A stretch of DNA of 64,000 nucleotides from Ophiura sarsii (lineage: Eukaryota; Echinodermata; Ophiuroidea; Amphilepidida; Ophiuridae). This document shows positions 34,162-45,290 of the stretch, one piece after another. Every line of letters begins with the position of its first letter. The stretch's first letter is position 1. The notes beneath the pieces were generated by a model. That model was not told the DNA's origin, ran no database searches, and saw only the letters and a program-made list of their open reading frames with translations. The position numbers were made by a program, and so were the translations under genes. The stretch is from NCBI GenBank assembly GCA_035610835.1, contig CM069459.1, positions 57,939,817 to 58,003,816 of the forward strand. Reading direction: 5' to 3'.

Positions 34162-36454
34162 AATATACACCATAATAGTAGTACCGTCATTGTTTGCGTC
34201 ATTGTTTGCGTCATTGTTTGTATCTGACGATTGTTTGATGCAATTAAACATAATAATCCTTGCATATTTTCGGGAATGCTGCTGACGAGCGGAATCAGGG
34301 CTCAAATTTGCCCTCTCGACCTTATCCACCTGGTTCTCAATGCTTGTATAGCGCTATTGTAATCGTTAAACGACGATCCTGAGCCAATCTTAGCTCTCTC
34401 TGGTCATTATCATAATTATACATCACGACCTGTTATTTACGCATGCGCAGCATATGAGTTTCCTATCCCAAAATGAGTACTATTCCTGGTATTAGTGCAT
34501 GGTCTCATTGAAAATAAAGACAATTGAAGTGAATTTTTAAAAAAAAGTACTTGAGACATTTTGTCAAAAAAAATTTGCACAGGATTTTGAAAAGTGCCAT
34601 GCACTTTGTCTGAAAACATCATTTTAGGAACTTGTGACTGTGTTGGAGAAAAGTAAACATGACATTGAAAAGGGAAAACGTTACATGAGTAGCCAAGTGT
34701 TTTTCCCTTTTCATAAACTTTCCATTTCTCAAAACGTCTAATTGTAATTGTGTGTGGAGTTACATTATGCAAACAAACGTGATCTAATTGTATGGGGACT
34801 TACTTTTTCCAACCTCTTTTTAGCACGTCTTTTGAAATCTATACCTGGGAACGAAAAAAACGTTTTTTTATGGATGTTGTGAAGTTATTTCATGACAGGG
34901 CGAAAGACTAGGCTTTTTGTGCTGAGCCACCTTGGTCCGAAACACACATAACTTCAAAAGACAATACCCACTTGTCCAACCCTGTCTTGATCATATGATA
35001 TACATGTAAAGCTGTTGCCCAGTTACAGTAGATATAACGTCTACTGTAACTGCGCAATTGCAATAACATTGTCACATCACTGACAAGATATGTTACCAAA
35101 TTGTTCAATTCCAGAGAATAAGACTGAACATCGTTAAGGATTTTAGTTTATCACCTTGTGTGCTGTTTACCTAAACTTGGATCACTGTTTACGCCTCACT
35201 ATCAGATGACTGGTCTAAGACCATAACAACCGTTTTCCTTGAACTTCTACGATATTGATTATATTTACAATATTATTATCAATTGTCGGAGATTTCATGA
35301 TAGATCACTGACAGATATTTTACCACATGTCATTTCCAGTGAATAAAACTGAACACCGTGCTAATCATGCTAGCATGGTTAGTAAAACACCTGTCGCGTT
35401 GTTTATTTAGCTTGGGATATGTTCACGCCTCACTTTCGTATGACTGAACTCAATGCATTAAACACTTTTCCATAACTACCAGAATATCGATGTTGACTCT
35501 CGCATCTGTCTCTAATAAAGTAGTCTTAACTAGACATGCTAGAGCTGAGACAACACGATTTTGTTTTACTATATTATATCCAATGTTCTTAAAGGCGAGC
35601 TATCCCTCTGGGTTACTAGCCACATCCAGTTCTCTTGGGCATTTGACAAGGTTACAATTCTTCCATGTTAACTCTGTAGGACAGTACACTCTGCAAGTGA
35701 ATAGTGTGTATGTCCAGTTCGTCTGTTATGAACTACCAAAGTGGTTGGCCAGCTTTAATGGTAATGGTTTTATTTTGGGAATACCGTATGAAGTAACATG
35801 TTTAATATCCCTGTGGTGAACGATGTGCGATTTTACCCATACAAATCATAGAAAATTTAATTTTAATTTAGCTTTGGTCACTAAACCCGTTAACACTAAC
35901 AACTTTTTCGAAAATCCGTGTACTGAGACAAACAAGTCGGTATGTTTTTACTCAATTGAAACATTTCAATTGCCACCCATTAGGCTAGATGTAGAACCAG
36001 CAGATTGGTCTACAAACTGGGAACACTTTTAGCGTTGTAGCTTAGACTTAACGGAGCCAACATGTCATTATACTTTAATGTGAGCATTATGGAATGGTCT
36101 TACAAGACGGCAGTCCATGTAATTACGATTACACAACGTGAATAAAACCATTATAGGGTATACAATAGACTGGGTCTCTGCGTCCCTCTATATGACCGCC
36201 ATCTTTAAAAATAGCGAACAAAACACACCGGGCAAGAGTTCCTATAGTTTACATAGGCCAGATCAGGTTTTCTAACTAGATAGTGGTGTCACAGCAAATT
36301 GTTATCAAAACTGTCTTTAAACTTGCTTAGGAATGCTATAAGCTATCGCATTTCACACAAAAAATTAAAAATAACTGAGTTTTACAATTCATTAGAAAGA
36401 AATTTCATGTTGTCTTCATTAACTTTACTGTATATTCTGCCTGGAGGGAATCAA
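34162..36454. other. Gene-less stretch with a diverged direct duplication
   Basis: A 12-bp unit CATTGTTTGCGT is repeated three times at about 34189-34223. A segment of about 185 bp at 35073-35255 reappears, diverged, at 35307-35490 (shared words: CACTGACA, AATAA.ACTGAACA, CACGCCTCACT). Open frames at 35490-36032 look non-genic. Confidence 0.5.
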
Positions 36455-37654
36455 CAGAGGGTGTCCCATTTGTAAATACACGACATCACCGGTCACACCA
36501 TCTATAGAATTTGGTGTAACAATTGTATACATATTGATAGCCATAACGGTTAGCTTTCATATTCCGTTTATTTCATCTGATTTGGTTTTGTCAATCTTGA
36601 GATATGATCAATTAACTAAAGCTACCTAAAGTCGACGTTGTGCCACTTTACAGTTTGCAATGAAACTGAGGTTGGATCAAGGCACTATCATATAAACGCA
36701 TTTTCCTTGTCACTATTTCACATGTTATCATCGATAGATCTACGGTTTGCGCCGGCCTTACTCCCAGTTCCTTCAAAGGGGTTCCTGTATACCCTGGCTA
36801 TATGATTTACTTGTTGTTGTCTCATCATGCCGTTTCCTTGTACTAAAGGGTTTGCACTACGGAAAGGGGGGTTGTTACCACCGGGGTTACCACCCTCTAA
36901 AAAAATCCAATCCGAAATGCAGAGTATGCTTATTTGGGTACCATGTTATAGCTAGAGGTTCCCTCTATCTATACATACTAAAACAAGTACAAACATCCCA
37001 CGCATGACGTCACAATGACGTCACCAAACGTGGCCGACCTCAAAATCCCGCCGTATTCGCTGGACAGTGAAATATCATAGAAATCTTCGCCAAAAAAGTT
37101 CTAAATATCAGAATTTCACCCGGTTTTTTGCTTATAAGTGATGGAAATGGTGTTTCTAACATAGGCCCATGCTAAAATATTTCAGGAACACACAATAAAA
37201 ATATTTTTTCAACATGGCGATTTAAAAAAAATTGAAAGGTGGCAACCACCCCCCTACTATCGGGCTTTGACGGCTTACCCTACCCCCGGGTAAGGTGGCA
37301 GCCTCAATTTGTTTTCGTCAAAATGAGCGCAGGGAATGTAAAAGCGATCACCTAGACGCCCTAGGTCACTGTTTTTTGCGTTCTAGCGCTATCGGCGACC
37401 ACCCTCCCTTAAGAGGACGAGGGTTTTAATGCTTATCTTAAGCATTCTTTCCTTAAAAGTGGCACAACTTCGATTTTAGGTAGCTTTAGTCGATCATATC
37501 TCAGAATTGACAAAACCAAATTAGATGAAATAAACGGCATATGAAAGCTAAGTGTTTGGTCCATCAATATGTATACAATTGTTACACCAAATTCTAGAAG
37601 TTCATGGTCAATAAGTTGGGTAAACACGTGCACGGTTTTTTTTGAGACACCCTG
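36455..37654. mobile_element. Long-TIR mariner-type element containing repeat family 2
   Basis: About 1.2 kb. The left end is degraded (CAGAGGGTGTCCC); the right end is intact (GAGACACCCTG, then TA). The inverted arms of about 190 bp share TTGGTGTAACAATTGTATAC, TCATCTGATTTGGTTTTGTC and GTTGTGCCACTTT. A repeat family 2 segment (36850-37330, with ATAGCTAGAGGT) lies in the middle, either nested or part of the element. Confidence 0.65.
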
Positions 37655-38760
37655 TATGAATATTCATACCAAAACCGAGCATGCGCATCGAAATATCGTC
37701 ACGCTGCACCACGTGGATGCAAATCGTGCGCCCTACCGGCGCACTGGTGCGTGAATAAACTCATGCTTACTCACGAGTTTATCAGCGCACACTTTTGGAA
37801 AAGTATTTTTTCAGTCCTCACATTTGAGCACCCACGAAGGGGCCGTGTGTAAAATAGGGAAGACATGAGGATCCAGGTAGGTATACAATAGCAATCGTAG
37901 AGGGCTGATAAACCCTTATTTTTACAGCACCAGGAAGTTAACGCGTACACTTATAGTTATTTCATCTAAAACTCTGTATATAGTTATCTACCTCAAGGCG
38001 TATCCCAATGATCGTATCCTATAATGATGCGAGTGATTGTAATTCACTGACGTAAGAATCCGCGCAATCAAATTCAAATCCCGGCATTCACGCGTAAATG
38101 AGGCATCGATCGCTAGAATATGCTCTGACGTAGCTGCACAGAGGAAGATGAACGAAGTCTGTCAGATTCGAGAGCCAACTTTGAATGGGGCGTGGGGAAG
38201 GCTCCAGAGGTTACAACGGGGAAGTATGCTAAAATATGGCATCAAAATGTCAAGTAACACATCACAAATAACCTATACTACCATTGCTAACTTTCGCGAT
38301 GTGCTTTAAAATAATTTATGCTTTATGATAGCATTTCACAAAATGAATATGAAAGTCATTGAGGGCGTCCTGTTTACAGGTAGATTACATACAAGAGGAC
38401 ACGTGCTCAGAAGACAAGTCTTCGACCACGTGGTTATTCACAGCTGGGGACTATTAAATACAGATACATTATTGACAAACCATTTGGCGATACAAATTGA
38501 CAATAAAATGTGAATTGAAATAGTAGGGAGTACAAATGTATTTGACAACACACACATTGAGAGCAACAACCCCCGGTGTAAATGGAACGTTGAACGGTGA
38601 CAATTGGAGGTAAACCTAATCAGAAAAGCAAAATACATACTGCTATTTGTAACTTATGGAACTTATTGACGCACACATGAGAGAGACATTGTTATTCAAA
38701 ACATACTTTGAAAAGGTATGTTTTGAACAGATTAAAGAGTTTGCAAAGACTATTAACCCT
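37655..38760. other. Gene-less stretch
   Basis: No gene or repeat boundary seen between the mariner-type element and the G tract at 38770. Confidence 0.4.
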
Positions 38761-38769
38761 CGTCCTTCT

Positions 38770-38801
<32 letters not shown>

Positions 38802-38900
38802 CCACTTCACCTAAAACATGGCATCATGGTATAGCTAGAGGTCTCTTCTTTCCATACATACCCGAACAAGTACAACTATCCCGCGCATGACGTCACGAAA
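38770..38900 (+). repeat. G29 tract with truncated repeat family 2 copy
   Basis: An uninterrupted run of 29 G (38770-38798) is followed by GGTATAGCTAGAGGTCTC and CCCGCGCATGACGTCACG, the landmarks of the family at 23861 and 36850. Confidence 0.7.
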
Positions 38901-39156
38901 CATCAGTGACGTGCGCAGGATATTACATAAAACAGCACAGCCAACAACTAATGGCCAATCCTCCGGGTTTTCATCAGTTTTCTCTATAACAATTTTCTTT
39001 ATTTAGCCGATCGCTTGTGCTTCCTTCCCACCATTGGTGATAGAAGCAGGGAGAAGCAAATAAAAAGGCATAGTTAATCAATAAGTCACAATACATCTTT
39101 AATATTTCAATATCATTTACTTTAATGGAATTCAGTTTGATAAGCCTTTAAGGATA

Positions 39157-39475
39157 GTACCCGTATTATCCCTATTAAACGCCCATGGCCTTAAAAGCGC
39201 ACACCCCTCTTTTTTCCATGACTTCCAAATATTAACACCTAATAAGCGCCCATCTTTTTATTCACTGTAGCTCAAAAAATAAATAAACGAACAAACATTT
39301 TTTGTCCTCAGTGTGAACGCAGGGAATGGAAAGTGGACATTATTAAAACAAATGTACCTTAAAGAAAAGAAAAGATAAATTACTTTAAAAAAGGTAACTT
39401 AATAAACGCCAACCCCAAATGACTTTGCTAAGCACCATGGACGCTTAATAGGGATAATACGGTACATGTATAAGC
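39157..39475. mobile_element. ~320-bp TIR element in the 3' flank of receptor gene 2
   Basis: The left end GTACCCGTATTATCCCTATT and the right end AATAGGGATAATACGGTAC are inverted repeats of about 33 bp that extend to CGCCCATGG/CCATGGACG. It ends only about 25 bp past the stop codon of receptor gene 2 and may lie in its 3' untranslated region. Confidence 0.65.
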
Positions 39476-39500
39476 TATCTCATGTTCATTTTGAAGCGCC

Positions 39501-42500
39501 CTAAGAGTCACTGTATGGTGAAATTTCGAAAACATCTTGATCGATCCTCGTTTGACCCAACATTGCTTTCGATTTTTCCGCAGGCACATACACAAGATCG
39601 CCTTTCCTGTATTGTAATTCAGTGTAAATCTCATCGGGTGATCTATATGGCTTACGACTACTACAAGTAGAGTCTGTTGATGACGGCACGTTACTGGAGT
39701 ACTTTACACAAACAAGAATTATAATTAGCAGTAGAATCGTAGCAAAACCACCAGCGATTACAGTCGATATAATCCATTGTGATGGTACATGCGCAGATGA
39801 TGCGCAAATGTTTTTACATGATTTTGACAGATTCTTAGGGTATCTTGACGTTGATGACGATGGTGTAGTAGTAGTACTAGTAGCTACCTCAGTTGTATAC
39901 TCAGCAATCGGTATGGAATTATCTGAATCAGGTATAACTCGTATAGGTCCAGCATGGCATGTACTCTTATACGGGTCGACCGAACTCTGTATTTCACATA
40001 GGAATATGTCTCCATTATTAATCATTCTTACCCTTAGAGTAAGAACGGAATAAATACGATCACGGTAGCTGAACACATGTGCGCCTTTTAAATACTCATG
40101 TCCCGCACGACTCCAAGCGATTGATACCGGTGGGTTACCTATATCACTACTGCAATTCAGTTCTAACTTTGTGCCTTCCGCAACCGTAATGGGATCCCCA
40201 GAGTTGGAACACTTGGGATCTGAGGCTGATGGAAAATAAAGTAGTTGAGCTTCAATGGTGTCAGAGGCCACCTCTGCAACAGATGGACTGTTTTGTATTA
40301 CCTTGCAGGAATAGTTGCCCACATCAGATTTAGTGAAGTCTGTGGAATGATAAATCAAACATAAATTTAGAAAATTAGACTGCATTAATTAATCTGATAA
40401 CTATAAATTTGTTGAAACCGACAAAAAAATCTAAAAATCATCAGGTGTTTTTTTAAAACTTCCTAACAAACATAAAGGTATAACAACGATATCAAATTTG
40501 TATAATATAATTTGATAATATAATACAATGAAATGACTTGGTGGAAATTGGTCGAATGGAGAATTCAAGATACAATCATCTGATATGATATGTGCTTGAG
40601 GGCTGACTTTTTCCTTTGCCGTTGTATAACTAGGATGATATGGTAGTTTACCTCCCCCTCTTCCCTTATTGCATAATATTATCATTTACAAAATCTACTC
40701 CCTTGAGCCGCGCTTCTATCCTTTAAGCGTGGAGATAAAAGCAAGATACACTTAATAAGAATCCGGAGAAGACGTTAGTTTGATACGAAAAGTAAAGCGT
40801 GAAGTGAAATCGATGACGCTGTTTATAAACATTAGCTGAGCATAATAGTGTTTTCCGTCAATAATGAACCATGCACAATAATAATTGTTCTCCTTTGAAC
40901 ATTTTTAGTGAACATCGTATTTAATCAGTTATACATTGAATGAATTAATATCAATTAATGAAATGTTGAAGTCAATTTAAAAAGTAAGTTAATTTGCAGT
41001 TTGATACCAATAAAAAGGTATGGGCAATCTTATGAGAAAGTGATTACGAGGATTAGTGATGTTCTTATGACTATACAGGGTGTCCCTAAAAAAAGTGCAC
41101 GTGTTCCACGTCATTGCCCTCATTGATTACTCAGTATTTGGCTGTTATCTTTATGCAATCTTAAAGATAATTTAGTTGACTTTCAAATGTCGTTTTTTCA
41201 ACAGTATGTTTTGATCAACAACGAGCACTCAAAATCGGGTTTGTTCCACTTCTAGAAAAAAATTGAGTTTTTTGGAATGTACCATTTTCATCTTGAAACA
41301 TTTCGTATTTGGATTTGGTGTAGTACGAACTTCAAGATATCTAAATGATCTTTCGTATGCAGTTTGTTTCGTCGAATTTGCTTGAGTCTATCCAGAGATT
41401 ATGCTTGTTTGACATTGAGTAAACAATATCAAAACTTTGCCTGTGTTTTTAAAGAAATCATCCATGTGTGAAATTGCTGTTACGCGTACGCATTGAAGCA
41501 TTTCTTCTTAAAAATTAACACAACTTTGACTTTCTGTGATCAACTTTAATCAAGCATATCTTTTCGATAGGATAAAGCAAATGAGACGAACAAATGGCAT
41601 TTAAAAGGTAATTTGGTCATCGTGCAGCTCATGATAACGTAAATTAGTAGATACTGATTATTGCATGAAAAATATGACTCTTTCCACAAGCATATTTGTC
41701 CTTAAAAGGTGGCACAACCCGTTTTTAATTACTCGTGATTGATCAAGCATATAGTTATATTGGGGAGAGCAATTATAATAACTAACCCGCATTCAAAAGC
41801 CAACTAAATAATCTTTAAGATTATGTAAACATTACAGCTACATACTGAGTAATCAATGAGAGCAATGACGTGGAACACGTGCACCTTTTTTTTTAGGGAC
41901 ACCCTGTATAGTCATAACAGCATCACTAATCCTCGTAATCAATTTCTCACAAGATTGGCCTTACCTTCTTATCGGTATCGAACTGCAAATTAACTTACAT
42001 TTGAAATTGACTTCAACATTGCATTCATTGTTATTGATTCATTCAAAATATGTATACCTAAGAGAATTTTACTATCCCATTGTGAGTTATTCCTGATCTT
42101 GGCTGATGTACGCTCGTATCTTTGAGAAAGTGTTTTTTCCTTCAGATGAATATTGGTTTGGTTATAAAAGATTGCACTTACCAGTGATAGTAAGAAAATA
42201 CACTTGTGCCCCATCAATGCGACGCACCGCTAGGAACACACGCTCATCTATCTCCTGATCAACATTCTCTTTCGATGACAGTATTTGTGTGGCACCTGTT
42301 TCAGTTGTACGATACAGCGATACCATGTGATTACTGGTCAGCTCCCGCGCCTTGCAAAGTACTGAGAATATCGCTCCAATTTCAACTGGATTTACTGGCG
42401 TGCTTATCTCAATTCGTATTCCATAGGCAACGATGGCGAACTGGCAGAAGGTTAATATACAAGACCAGATTAGCTGATACATGATGAAGGCCTTCAGATG

Positions 42501-42545
42501 TGTCAAAGAGGTAAAGTCCCTCTTTTTCAGATTTTGTGTTATCAC
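39501..42545 (-). CDS. Ig-superfamily receptor 2 (two exons; V-like + C2-like Ig, TM, tyrosine tail)
   Basis: Exon 1 is 42182-42545 and exon 2 is 39501-40339. The junction is phase 1 and rejoins YFLTIT to DFTKSDVGNYSC in frame, giving 400 residues. Donor GTAAGT and acceptor CAG match consensus. Met22 (42482) directly precedes the signal core (MYQLIWSCILTFCQF) and may be the real start. V-like domain: Cys64/Cys133, no strand-C Trp (VSLYR). Second Ig domain: Cys184, Trp197, Cys236, extra pair Cys165/Cys249 (TCHAGP). A Thr/Ser-rich stalk precedes Cys296/Cys300 (CKNIC) and the membrane helix at about 309-334. Tail: Tyr360 (DEIYTEL), Tyr365, Tyr372 (YVPA), Tyr397. Tyr360 and Tyr372 are 12 apart, as in gene 1, but +3 of the second is Ala. 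A likely signalling receptor; ligand unknown. Confidence 0.85.
40930..42052. repeat. Palindrome split at its dyad
   Basis: The arms 40930-41075 and 41907-42052 are inverted copies (for example TGTTGAAGTCAATTT and GATTACGAGGATTAGTGATG with their inverses). Removing the element at 41076-41906 and one TA restores a perfect dyad around TTATGACTATATAGTCATAA. Age or origin of the palindrome is unknown. Confidence 0.85.
41076..41906. mobile_element. Mariner-type long-TIR MITE within the intron
   Basis: 831 bp; ends CAGGGTGTCCCTAAAAAAA and TTTTTAGGGACACCCTG, TA on each side (41074-41075, 41907-41908). TIRs of about 115 bp share CACGTGTTCCACGTCATTGC and CATTGATTACTCAGTAT. No transposase frame. Confidence 0.85.
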
Positions 42546-43524
42546 GTTTGCAAGTGGCTATTCCTCCTCCTGCTTGCACTGGTAAAAACGATGTTAGATA
42601 TGAGTCCTAAGACTAAGAGGTCAGGGAAACTGGTGCATCGATTATACACGCCCACCTGTTACAACTAACTACTCCTCTTGTGTCGATGTGTGCCTCCGTG
42701 ATTGTAACCGATAAAATTCACCTGACGATATTAACCATAGACCAAGTCAAATGTCAGCTGCAGCTTCTGTTTCAATTCTCATTCTCAACTCGAGAGTTAA
42801 AACAGTTAAATATTCCACGTCCGTTCTCATTTGTCGAGGTGGGTCATTTTGTGTTTAACCGCAATAAACACTGCTAACTCTTTTTAAAGACGCGTGTTCA
42901 AACAAAGACAATGCAGTAACGTAACATCACAAGAAGATGTTCCTCGCCAGCATGTCACGGTTTGGCACTAGAATAACAGAACAGTGTTGTATTGCCTTGA
43001 TGACTAGAGACGTAACTGTGGTGACCCATCCTGTGCACGGTAAATGAAGACGATTAGTCTGAGACAACCCCGGAGTTTGTGGTTGTCAGGTTCCCTTATA
43101 AATAACATTTTGATGAAGTGGCAATGTAAACGACGCACTTGACTTTAATGAAGAGTAGATTGATTTCCCAGTTGATGTATTTATACACACAGAATTTGCG
43201 CGGGAACAACTTTACGTTCCCGCAGACTGTATTATCGGATGGAGAAGAAGAAACAGAAACAAGGTTATGTCATATAAGGTATGTCGTTTGGTAAAAACAT
43301 AAGGCATCGGTAGTAGGGGTTAAAGCAATTACTTTTTGATAAGAAATGTTTAACATTTCTTATCATTGTTAAAATAAAATAAAATAATCCAAACAGTAAA
43401 ATCAATCATACTACATGCGAGTATTTCTTATTATAACTTCAAAGCCTTTACAATAGCTTCGCTATTTACGCCAATATACCATGGAATTGGTTAATAAATA
43501 AGCCTACCATAAAGACATTGGTAT
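42546..43524. other. Upstream region of receptor gene 2
   Basis: It must contain the promoter and 5' untranslated region of gene 2 on the minus strand. I see no unambiguous TATA box or other gene. Confidence 0.35.
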
Positions 43525-43850
43525 GGAATCCGCAAATTAATTCCTATAGAATCCGTAAATAAATTCCTACGGAAACCGTAAATAAATTCCTACGGAATCT
43601 GTAAATAAATTTCTATGCAATCCGTAAATAAATTCCTAAGGAATCCGTAGAAAAATTCCTATGGAATCCGTAAATAAATTCCTATGGAATCGGCAATAAA
43701 TTCCTATAGAATTGTAGATAAATTCCTATAGAATCCGTAAACACATTTCTATGGAATCCGTAAATAAATTCCTATAAAATCCGTAAATATATATAATTCA
43801 TAAACATAAATGTCTATTGAATCCGTAAACTCTTCAATGGAATCGGTAAG
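43525..43850 (+). repeat. 23-bp tandem repeat, about 12 degenerate units
   Basis: The unit is of the form ATTCCTATGGAATCCGTAAATAA. Each unit contains the small dyad ATTCC-TAT-GGAAT. Units differ by 1-4 changes, and the array decays at its right end. Confidence 0.9.
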
Positions 43851-45035
43851 GCTTTTTATGTATAAATATTCCAAATTATCTGTTTAAATACGTGTCTAAA
43901 GTATCCTACATGGCTGCAAATACAAACATGCCTGCGCTTCGCGTCTGGGATTGTAGTCATTCCCTCTATTGAAGCAATTTGGATCTTTATTAGAACTGAT
44001 AGTTAACACAAAGGCAGCAGACCAAAGTAAAAACGTCGACGATCCGTGTAAAAGCGCGGGAATTTCGCGGGCATTTCTGTCGCCTGCTTCCAAAACACAC
44101 ATCTAATACACGGCACCATCGTTTACTTCTATTGTAATACATTATTTATATTTGGCGCGCTAAAATACAGTAGTGGGTGTCTTTATTGAATAAAATAAAC
44201 AAAATTGATGAGTTAGTGACACTTAATTACGTATGCCTGGTACGTGGCCACGGGCTTAACACACGACGCCTTAACACCGTGCCTTATGTAAAGCCCGGAT
44301 ATGTCCGATGAAGATGCATGCTAATTCCGTTGGCCCGGCCGTGGGCCTGCTTAAGGTTAAACTGAATATGATGTCTGAATATCTGTTGAGGGGATATTTA
44401 AATTATTCAATGATATAGGCTACTATGTACTTGAAAACTCACATATTCAGTTGGCAAATTTGATTTCAAAATGAACACACGAGTGGGCCCACTAGATATG
44501 ATGATACAGTGGGGAACACGTGTGTGTCTTTTGAGTGATACGCCTTTAACCATACAGCATAAAAACCAGGTTATATGAAGAACCTTTGGGTATCGCACGT
44601 GTAGTGTCTGAGTGATACGCCCCTGAACCAAATCAAATATTGTTTTAGATATTCTTCCTTGTTATGCGTGTTATATGCATAAATATTCCATTAAAATAAA
44701 CATGTGAGTCATATTATAGGGTAAATATCGGTATCATTTCTATTATGTAGTCTCATGTATGTAAAAAAAAGTAAAGGTTTATTGTCACTGTTTGTATGTC
44801 ATGAGTTGTATATAAGTAAATAACTGGGTGAAAATATCACAACTAACACTTGGCATGTAGAGCAATCGAATGGCAGCCCCATATCCGTCGTATACTTGTG
44901 GTTTAACCGATATCAGGGGTTCGTATCATTTGCTGCTTTGCAAATATACATTATTCTAATCTGGTGAATAATCCATGGATGTGAAGTTTTTGACGTTAGT
45001 TTTGTGTATACGAAATCGTTACGTTGCAATCAAAT
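43851..45035. other. Gene-less stretch
   Basis: The word GAGTGATACGCC occurs twice (near 44533 and 44611). No gene recognised. Confidence 0.4.
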
Positions 45036-45290
45036 ATAACACTTTCCACGCGGCAAGCAGCTGCAGACGACATTCAAAAGGCTCAAAAATGTTTCCAAAA
45101 TGTCAAAACTGTTGAATTTCATTACCATTATTTGGAATCACCATGATAAATGCATTGAAATAAGTACAAACATGCCTAGTATTGGTTCAGTAATTCTTGA
45201 GATATAGACTTTGAAAATTGGGAAAGGTTTCTGAAAAATCAGTTTTGTATAATATTATGGTAAAACTAATAGCCGCGTGGAAAGTGTTAA
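45036..45290 (+). mobile_element. TTAA MITE family 1, copy h
   Basis: Left end ATAACACTTTCCACGCGG, dyad variant CAGCTGCAGACG; right end CCGCGTGGAAAGTGTTAA. Almost complete. Confidence 0.85.

Larger units (their letters stand above)
40340..42181 (-). other. Intron of receptor gene 2
   Basis: A 1842-bp phase-1 intron, with donor GTAAGT (42181-42176), acceptor CAG (40342-40340) and a pyrimidine-leaning TTATCATTCCACAG end. It splits the V domain between the E-strand and the DxGxYxC segment. More than half of it (about 40930-42050) is a palindrome with a mariner-type element at its centre. Genes 1 and 3 have no intron at the same site. Confidence 0.85.

Noticed and set aside
35490..36032. Two plus-strand open frames of 109 and 69 codons, nearly adjacent
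   Set aside because: They overlap an old direct duplication, show no recognisable domain and have no shared reading frame or splice signals joining them.
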